This document shows positions 58,674 through 64,000 of a stretch of DNA of 64,000 nucleotides, one piece after another. Origin of the DNA: Streptosporangium sp. NBC_01495 (lineage in GTDB: Bacteria > Actinomycetota > Actinomycetes > Streptosporangiales > Streptosporangiaceae); contig NZ_CP109430.1 of assembly GCF_036250735.1 (NCBI RefSeq), forward strand, positions 9,858,001-9,922,000, in the 5' to 3' direction. The position numbers were made by a program, and so were the translations under genes. The stretch's first letter is position 1, and each line of letters starts with the position of its first letter. Under the pieces are notes generated by a model. It saw only the letters and a list, made by a program, of their open reading frames with translations. It was not told the origin of the DNA and made no database searches.

Positions 58674-59573
58674 TGCCGAACCCAACACGCGACACAACCG
58701 CCGGCCGTGTCTACAACGACCTGCGCAATCTGGCCCGCCGCACCGGGCGCTCCACCGATGAGATCATGGTCGAGTACGTACTCGAACGCTTCCTCTACCG
58801 GATGGGACTCTCTCCGGTGGGCGGTCGCCACTTCATCCTCAAGGGTGGTCTCCTCCTCGCCCAGTTCGGCGCGCGCCGGATGACCCGCGACATCGATATC
58901 CTGGGCCGCGCAGTTTCCCAATGACGAAGCCGAAATCATCCGGAGAGTCGCGATCATTGCGACCACCGAAGTCGACGACGGCGTCACCTTCGATCCCAGC
59001 ACCCTCAAGACCGTCCCGATCCGCGCGGACGAGGAGTACAACGGTCTGCGCTTGACCATGCTCGCGACAATTGCCCGCGCGCTCCTCAAGCTCCAGCTCG
59101 ACATCAGTTTCGGCGACCCTGTCACCCCCGAGCCTCAGATCATCAACTATCCACAGCAGCTCTCCGCCGACAGTTTCCAGATCTTCGGTTATCCGCTCGC
59201 CACGGTCATCGCCGAGAAGCTCTCCACCGCCGTCTCGCTCGGCGACCTCAACACCCGCGAGCGCGACTACGCTGACCTTTACCGCCTTGTGACCCTCCAC
59301 ACCCTCGACGGCGGCGAGCTCACCGAAGCCTTGACCTCGACCGCCCGGCACCGTGGCATTCCACTGCGGACACTCACATCCTCGATCACCGATATCGGGG
59401 AACGTCGCCAATCGTCCTACACGGCCTGGCTGCGTCGACAGGGAACCGCAGCAAGCGGCTACCCCGACCTGTTCACCCATGTCATAGCGCTGGTCACAGC
59501 CTTCGCGGATCCCCTCCTCACCGGTGAGGCCGTCACACTGAACTGGGATCCCAAATCAGGGATGTGGTCATGA
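58673..59573 (+). pseudogene. abiEii: AbiEii nucleotidyltransferase toxin, frameshifted
   Basis: The first frame (58673-58924) carries the nucleotidyltransferase motif FILKGGLLLAQF and TRDIDILGRA, then runs into TGA. Skipping about one base near 58912 restores FPNDEAEIIRRVAIIATTEV and joins the second frame (to 59573), which has the distal motif EKLSTAVSLGDLNTRERDYA, DLYRL. Both catalytic halves look intact, so a single indel has inactivated the toxin, or it is a sequencing error. Confidence 0.85.
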
Positions 59574-59812
59574 GAAGCAGGACCACTCATCCAGGGCAGG
59601 CCATCATGACCTGATCAGCAATACACCGGTCACAGAAGCGGGAAACGAACGAATCAAGAGAAAGCCAGATTGGGAAAGACATCCCGCGAACTCTCAAAGA
59701 TCCTTCTGGACCCAACCGCATGATCTCCCATATTCCTCCCGCGAGAGGCGACGAAGATCGAAGACATGAAGAAGACCAGGCGATTTCACCTGGTCAGATG
59801 GTTGAAGCGGGG
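59574..59812. other. spacer between AbiE and tRNA-Ala
   Basis: 239 bp of lower GC; no gene. It is the right border of the island, at the tRNA 3' end. No second copy of the tRNA 3' end was seen in the window. Confidence 0.4.
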
Positions 59813-59885
59813 TGGAGCCTAGGAGATTCGAACTCCTGACATCCTGCTTGCAAAGCAGGCGCTCTGCCAACTGAGCTAAGGCCCC
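59813..59885 (-). tRNA. tRNA-Ala (anticodon TGC)
   Basis: A complete 73-nt cloverleaf on the minus strand: acceptor GGGGCCT / AGGCTCC with one G-T pair, D arm GCTC..GAGC, anticodon arm CCTGC-TTTGCAA-GCAGG, T arm AGGAG-TTCGAAT-CTCCT, discriminator A. CCA is not encoded. Anticodon TGC reads GCA/GCG alanine codons. Its 3' end faces the IS-rich island, consistent with a tRNA integration site. Confidence 0.97.
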
Positions 59886-59999
59886 GAGATTCAAGCCGGT
59901 GGCCTGGGGAGACGCCCTTGCACGCGGCCTGCTTCAGTCGTACACGGTAGCAACAGGACCCGCTCCTACGCCACTTGGATCCGCGTGGCGGGGCGGGGT

Positions 60000-60737
60000 T
60001 CAGCGGGCGGCGGCGGCCATGGGGGGCTCGATCGGTGCGCCGGTGAGGAGGAGTTCGGGAAGATCGGCCACGGAGTCGAGGAGGTGGGTGGCTCCGCCCT
60101 TGATCAGGCGCTCCTTGCTGTGGACGCCGGTCAGGACGCCGGCCACCACCGAGGCGCCCGCGCGACGGCCGCAGAGCATGTCGCTCTCGGAGTCACCGAC
60201 GACCGCGACCTGGCGGACGTCTTCGATGCCGAGGCGCATGACCGCGGTGAGGACCATGTCGGGCAGGGGGCGACCGCGTCCGGCGTCTTCGGGGCACAGG
60301 GCGAGGTCGACCTTGTCGGACCAGCCCAGGGCGCCCAGCACGCGGCCGAGGATGGCGCGGCTGAAGCCGGTGGTGAGGCAGATCCTGATGTCGGCGCCGC
60401 GGAGCTTGTCGAGTGCCTCGACGATTCCGGGCAGCGGGACCAGGCCCGCGCGTGCGATGGCGCCCTCGTAGGAGCGCTCGAAGGTCAGGTTGGCCGCCTG
60501 GGCCTGGGCCTCGTTGTCCGGGAAGATGCCCCGGAAGACATCGATCGTGGAGCATCCCCGGGACCGGTGCACGTGCACCATGGCGCGAGCGTACGCACCG
60601 GTCCCGGGCACGATGCCCTGCGTGGCGATCGCCTCGGCGAACGCCCTCTCGACCATGGCGACATCACCGATCGTGGTGCCTGCCAGATCCAGGCAGACAA
60701 GCCTGATGAGTGTTATTCCATCTTGGGCAAGGACCAT
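60000..60737 (-). CDS. phosphonatase-like (PhnX-type) HAD phosphatase
   Basis: A 245-residue HAD hydrolase. Nucleophile motif CLDLAGTTIG (DxAGTT, typical of the phosphonoacetaldehyde-hydrolase branch), motif II LTTGFSR, motif IV VVGDSESDML. It lacks the Schiff-base Lys context that I could confirm for true PhnX, so 'phosphonatase-like' is the safe name. It lies between DLW-39 and tRNA-Ala, same strand. Confidence 0.85.
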   Translation of the reverse strand: MVLAQDGITLIRLVCLDLAGTTIGDVAMVERAFAEAIATQGIVPGTGAYARAMVHVHRSRGCSTIDVFRGIFPDNEAQAQAANLTFERSYEGAIARAGLVPLPGIVEALDKLRGADIRICLTTGFSRAILGRVLGALGWSDKVDLALCPEDAGRGRPLPDMVLTAVMRLGIEDVRQVAVVGDSESDMLCGRRAGASVVAGVLTGVHSKERLIKGGATHLLDSVADLPELLLTGAPIEPPMAAAAR

Positions 60738-60766
60738 GAAAGCACCCGAATCGGTAGCCGCGTCTG

Positions 60767-60886
60767 TCAGTTCTCGCTGCCGGTGGCTTCGGTCCACAGG
60801 TCAAGCTCGGCGCGGTCGGCCTGCACCTTGCGCCAGACCAGCAGCCCCCCGAGGGCGACAAGCGCCAGAACGAGCAACTTCTTCAC
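60767..60886 (-). CDS. DLW-39 family protein
   Basis: A 39-residue protein (MKKLLVLALVALGGLLVWRK, then VQADRAELDLWTEATGSEN) with one helix and the signature DLW at residues 29-31; the family is named for its DLW motif and 39-residue length. Start GTG 60886. It is conserved across actinobacteria near the gyrA/tRNA-Ile/tRNA-Ala region, so the tRNA context agrees. Function unknown. Confidence 0.93.
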   Translation of the reverse strand: MKKLLVLALVALGGLLVWRKVQADRAELDLWTEATGSEN

Positions 60887-61328
60887 GGTGTGACCCCACT
60901 TCTTGAGAAGTCTCACCTGCCGGGGTGAGACAACGCCCGGTTCGAACGGTTCCCTGCAGCCTAGCAAGGGATCGAGCCATGATCCGGTCTGCACGACAAG
61001 CCACCAGGGCCGATCTACACCAACCGGGCGATTTTCAGCATCATGCCGTACGGCACGCGTTCCGACGATCACGATCCGCCGTGAGTCTTATCGCGAAACC
61101 ATCCTGGTTCTCACGATAACCCCCGCGACGCCCCGGCTTTGCCCTGCCAGGGGTTTCGGTCCCCGGCCGCTCGGGGAATCGTGCCGCCCACCATGGGCAC
61201 GACCAGTGCATCCGCCCGCTCCGGCCCGATTATCCTGAGCGCGAATGACACAAACCCGCTAGGTATGGAACTTTCCGGACCAGGCAAGACCGGACAGGCC
61301 AAGACAGCTCCGGACAGGCCTGGATGAG
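60887..61328. other. 442-bp intergenic region with a hairpin
   Basis: It contains the hairpin at 60910-60931 just upstream of DLW-39 and a repeated CCGGACAGGCC near 61292 and 61311. No gene is recognised. Confidence 0.45.
60910..60931 (-). promoter_or_regulatory. inverted repeat upstream of DLW-39
   Basis: GTCTCACC (60910-60917), 6-nt loop, GGTGAGAC (60924-60931): perfect 8-bp stem 24 bp before the GTG start of DLW-39. Could be an operator or a 5' UTR hairpin. Confidence 0.5.
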
Positions 61329-61613
61329 TCAGGCGCCTTCGACGAGATCGGCGTAGTCGGGGTGACGGTCGATCCACTCCCGCACGAACCAGCAGAGGGG
61401 GACGACCTTCGCGTTCTCCGCGCGGGCCGCGTCCAGTGCCGTACGGACGAGCGCGGCCCCCACCCCCTTGCCCTCGTACTCCGGCTGGACCTTGGTGTGG
61501 GGGTAGACGATGACCCCGTCACGCCGGACGAGGTCCAGCCGCCCCGCCTGCCTGCCGTCCACCTCCGCCACGAAGGCGTCACCGCCGGGGGAGAGCTTGA
61601 CGTCCGCCTGCAT
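61329..61613 (-). CDS. small GNAT N-acetyltransferase (YjdJ type)
   Basis: A 94-residue minimal GCN5-related acetyltransferase. The acetyl-CoA loop is PEYEGKGVGAALVRTALDAA; VVPLCWFVREWIDRHPDYAD is the typical ending of the YjdJ/NATD1 group. ATG 61613 follows GGAGG. Substrate unknown. Confidence 0.92.
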   Translation of the reverse strand: MQADVKLSPGGDAFVAEVDGRQAGRLDLVRRDGVIVYPHTKVQPEYEGKGVGAALVRTALDAARAENAKVVPLCWFVREWIDRHPDYADLVEGA

Positions 61614-61965
61614 GAGGGTCCTCCTTGAGCCAGGCCCGCCGTACGGCGGTTCCCTGGTCAGCCGATCCCGCGCGGCGTTCATTCCCGGTCTCCCGCCTAC
61701 CCGCAGCCGAACCGGACATACCGGCCAAACAGTGAGCCTCAGACAGAAGCGTCCGGTCACGGAAAGTAGCCGCCCGGGTATGGTGTACCGCTGATTCTCC
61801 CGGGCTGGAACTCGCGGGCCGCGGGCCGTACCGGAAGCCGCCCGATTGAAGGATGATGGAGACAGGCGCCCGGCACGGCCGGCGTCCCATGGCGATCAGC
61901 CGACCCATCTGTGCCGGCCCGACAGACGTTGACTGACCTTTATGCGCTCCCAGAAGGTGATCGCG
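61614..61965. other. 352-bp divergent region upstream of the STAS gene
   Basis: It contains GGGTAT (61776-61781), a hexamer seen at -10 of stress-sigma promoters, but no matching -35 at the right spacing, so no promoter is called. No gene seen. Confidence 0.35.
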
Positions 61966-62310
61966 ATGACAGGTGATGTCGACCACGGTTCACTGCGCGT
62001 TCTCTTCACCGGCCGTCCCGCCGGCGTGTGCTGCGAGGGAGACATCGATCTCTGCACGCGGCGCGTTCTGGTGCGGGCGCTCGCCACAGCGGTGGAACGG
62101 ACCGACGGCGATCTGTACGCCGACCTCCGGGGCGTCGACTTCGTCGACGTCGGCGGCCTGAGAGTGCTGGCGGAGACGGCGTTCGGGATGGCGGGCGGCC
62201 GAAGACTGATCGTCGACGGTCTCCGCCCGCACACGCGGCGGATCGTCGAGCTGTGCGGCTGGACGGAAGTACTCACCACCGGTCCGGGCACCGTAACCAC
62301 AGTGGGATAA
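61966..62310 (+). CDS. STAS-domain protein lacking the phospho-serine
   Basis: A 114-residue anti-sigma-antagonist-like STAS protein. The site normally reading D-S-S/T-G is FVDVGGLRVL, with no Ser or Thr to phosphorylate. ATG 61966 follows GAAGGTGA; ATG 61942 has no ribosome binding site. It precedes a canonical STAS gene and a HATPase anti-sigma gene on the same strand, forming a partner-switching set. Confidence 0.82.
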   Translation: MTGDVDHGSLRVLFTGRPAGVCCEGDIDLCTRRVLVRALATAVERTDGDLYADLRGVDFVDVGGLRVLAETAFGMAGGRRLIVDGLRPHTRRIVELCGWTEVLTTGPGTVTTVG

Positions 62311-62523
62311 CGCCTGGTTGCTCCTCAGTTGTACCGTAAGAGTTCTCTAGAGGAATTCGGAGGATCGTACGCTGAGAGTTACCAGATCGGCCCCCTCCCC
62401 GGCTCCCGGCCCCTGGGTGATCGTGATCGGGTCGCTGCTCTCCCGTTCCGATCCGGGCATCATGCCCGGCGGCCGTCTCCCTGCCGAGTCTTCCTCCCAC
62501 CGACTGTCTGCAGAGGTATATCC

Positions 62524-62895
62524 GTGAGCGCTGCCGTCCGCGTGACCGACGTGTCCGACCCCGCTGCGCAGGAGACGCTTCTCCTGGCCCTGGCCGGCGA
62601 GCTGGACTACAGCAACGCCGAGCGGTTCCACCACGACCTGCAGGAGGCCATCGGCGAGAACAGGGGCGACCTTGTCATCGACCTGACCGACCTGACCTTC
62701 TGCGACTCCACGGGAATCCAGAGCTTCCTGAACACCCGACAGACCGTCCAGGACCGCGGCGGCAGCATCGTCCTGGTCAATCTGCACCCCCGCCTGGAGA
62801 GGCTCTTCCACCTGACCGGCCTCGCCCAGGCCTTCGGCATCCAGCCCACCGTGGCCGACGCCCTCAAGGCGCTGCGGCCCAGCCGGCCGTCGTAG
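62524..62895 (+). CDS. anti-sigma factor antagonist (STAS)
   Basis: A 123-residue SpoIIAA/RsbV-type protein with the intact phosphorylation site FCDSTGIQSFLNTR. Start GTG 62524, seven bases after AGAGG. When unphosphorylated it should bind the anti-sigma kinase encoded next and free a sigma factor. The 213-bp leader may hold its promoter. Confidence 0.9.
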   Translation: MSAAVRVTDVSDPAAQETLLLALAGELDYSNAERFHHDLQEAIGENRGDLVIDLTDLTFCDSTGIQSFLNTRQTVQDRGGSIVLVNLHPRLERLFHLTGLAQAFGIQPTVADALKALRPSRPS

Positions 62896-63088
62896 CGGAT
62901 CCCGGCCCCGCTCGGCCGTCGCTTTCCGGGGTACGACCGAGCGAACATCTGTTGGCTCGGGCGGTCGTAAGTTGGCAATGAGCGGGCAGGTGTCTAGCAT
63001 CGTGTAACTCGTCAGCAACGCCCTGATTCTGGAGCAAGTCGGCTCGCCCCCCGGTGACTGCCAGATAAGGCGACCTCAAGGGGGTGTC

Positions 63089-63613
63089 GTGACCGGCGAC
63101 CACGGCCAGCACTGGCCGATCGACGAGGATCTCAGCGCTCTGCGGGAGCGTCTCCAATATCATGCCGGTCGAGCCGGCATGCGGGGCGAGCGGCTGGACG
63201 ACCTCCTCCTCGTCACCAACGAGGCGGTCATCAACGTCCTGGAGCACGGCGGGGGCAAGGGCACGCTGGCCATCTGGCAGGACGAGACCCACCTGACCAT
63301 CGACGTCACCGACACCCTGGGCCTCCTGACGATCTGGCACGTCCCCGGCGAACGTCCGACGGGGACCGTGCGGGGGTTCGGCCTGTGGTTGATGAACCAG
63401 CTGTGTGACGAGTTCGCCATCGAGCGGACGGAGCAGGGGTCGCGCGTCCGCCTGCGCATGCGCCTTGGCCGTCCGGCGGACGGGAACGGGTCCGGTGGTT
63501 CGGCCGACTCCGCGCGGGAGGGTTTCACCTCCGGCACCCCCGATCCCGTACGGGGTGCCCCCGACTCCACGCGGGACGATCCCGGCCAGGACGAGTTCCA
63601 GGTCTCCTTCTGA
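63089..63613 (+). CDS. anti-sigma kinase (HATPase_c_2, RsbW-like)
   Basis: A 174-residue GHKL ATPase: N box LLVTNEAVINVLEHGGGKG, G1 IDVTDTLGLL, G2 RGFGLWLMNQLCDEF. Start GTG 63089 after AGGGGG. The C-terminal ~40 residues are Gly/Ser/Asp-rich. Partner of the STAS proteins: kinase for the DSTG serine and holder of an unlinked sigma factor. Confidence 0.9.
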   Translation: MTGDHGQHWPIDEDLSALRERLQYHAGRAGMRGERLDDLLLVTNEAVINVLEHGGGKGTLAIWQDETHLTIDVTDTLGLLTIWHVPGERPTGTVRGFGLWLMNQLCDEFAIERTEQGSRVRLRMRLGRPADGNGSGGSADSAREGFTSGTPDPVRGAPDSTRDDPGQDEFQVSF

Positions 63614-63661
63614 CAGATCCCGGAGAATTCCGGGGAAACGCCGGTCACGAGTCCGGCGGCC

Positions 63662-63690
63662 TTCGTGGCCCGTCGGCGGCGGGCCACGAA
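63662..63690. terminator. 11-bp stem-loop between convergent genes
   Basis: TTCGTGGCCCG (63662-63672), 7-nt loop, CGGGCCACGAA (63680-63690), perfect stem, between the anti-sigma kinase and the ABC permease. Likely bidirectional terminator. Confidence 0.72.
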
Positions 63691-63817
63691 AAGTCCGTGA
63701 TGAGGCGTGACATGTGGACGCGGTCTGACGGGCCTGACGGGCGGACGCGAGCCCGCCGGCCGTGACGGGCCGGCCGGAACCAAGGCCAGAGCCCAGAGGT
63801 CAAGGCCGGAGGCGGGA

Positions 63818-64000
63818 TCAGGTGATGTCGCGGCGCCGGAGGCCGAGCAGCCCGGCGACGGCGAGCAGGGCGGCGAGGGCGGACAGTGCCAGAAGAGGCA
63901 CGACGGAGAAGCCGACGCCGAGAAGGATCTTGGGGATGTGGGCGAACGGGGAGAAGATCATGACATCGGCGGAGGCCTGACCGAACTCCACGACCAGCTC
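63818..64000 (-). CDS. ABC-2-type transporter permease, C-terminal end (partial)
   Basis: Sixty codons run in from the right window edge: SADVMIFSPFAHIPKILLG, then a hydrophobic helix (VVPLLALSALAALLAVAGLL) and the terminal GLRRRDIT. FSPFAH and the C-terminal GxRRRDI are typical of actinobacterial ABC-2 exporter permeases. The N-terminal part lies outside the window. Confidence 0.75.
   Translation of the reverse strand, partial: ELVVEFGQASADVMIFSPFAHIPKILLGVGFSVVPLLALSALAALLAVAGLLGLRRRDIT

Noticed and set aside
61776..61781. Stress-sigma promoter (GGGTAT) ahead of the partner-switching genes
   Set aside because: No GTTT-like -35 element at 13-16 bp and the distance to the STAS start is about 185 bp.

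Overview
The window is high-GC DNA with strong G/C preference at third codon positions and GAGG/AAGGAG-type ribosome binding sites, frequent GTG starts and ATGA/TGATG/GTGA overlaps. The gene set (DLW-39 protein, an ECF sigma factor with a CU044_5270-type partner, SARP/STAND regulators, paired Ser/Thr kinases, many IS remnants) points to a filamentous actinomycete, most likely Streptosporangiales (Streptosporangium/Nonomuraea-like). The order is an inference from gene content, not from a marker gene.

Positions 1-31,000 are mostly ordinary chromosomal genes: a partial L,D-transpeptidase, a serine hydrolase, an aminoglycoside-phosphotransferase-like protein, a MarR/MFS drug efflux pair, a DUF72 protein, a CAP protein, a secreted SMP-30-like propeller, a two-component system divergent from an ABC-2 permease with a large extracellular lectin-like insert, a DUF1203 protein, an aldo/keto reductase, an ArsR-membrane protein-oxidoreductase operon with a palindromic operator, a Tat-exported aspartyl-protease-like protein, a GlxA/DJ-1 pair, a TetR/FAD-monooxygenase pair with duplicated 18-bp operators, and a complete beta-glucoside uptake operon (LacI, binding lipoprotein, two permeases, GH1 beta-glucosidase).

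Positions 31,000-42,700 hold a regulatory locus: an IS1380 scar, an ECF sigma factor preceded by a 7-codon coupled leader ORF and its CU044_5270 partner, then a compact block with a STAND/TPR protein, a PfkB kinase, a degenerate PfkB paralogue, a CDP-glycerol-transferase-like protein, a 1032-residue SARP-NB-ARC-TPR regulator, and an overlooked 45-residue exported or membrane peptide gene closed by the best intrinsic terminator in the window. This block is the best candidate for an undescribed system: a TPR regulator next to a short signal-bearing peptide resembles the layout of peptide-pheromone (RRNPP) modules.

Positions 44,300-59,800 form a decayed genomic island ending at the 3' side of a tRNA-Ala(TGC) gene. 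It holds two IS3-type elements, two IS5-type elements head to head, ISL3, IS110, IS630 and rve-transposase fragments, two tyrosine-recombinase remnants, an XRE fragment, a broken ricin-lectin gene, a sulfatase-modifying-factor scar, a tachylectin-NlpC/P60 fusion protein, two tandem membrane Ser/Thr kinases, and an AbiE toxin-antitoxin operon whose toxin gene is frameshifted. Positions 59,800-64,000 return to core genes: tRNA-Ala, a PhnX-like HAD phosphatase, DLW-39, a small GNAT protein, a STAS-STAS-HATPase partner-switching set and the end of an ABC permease.
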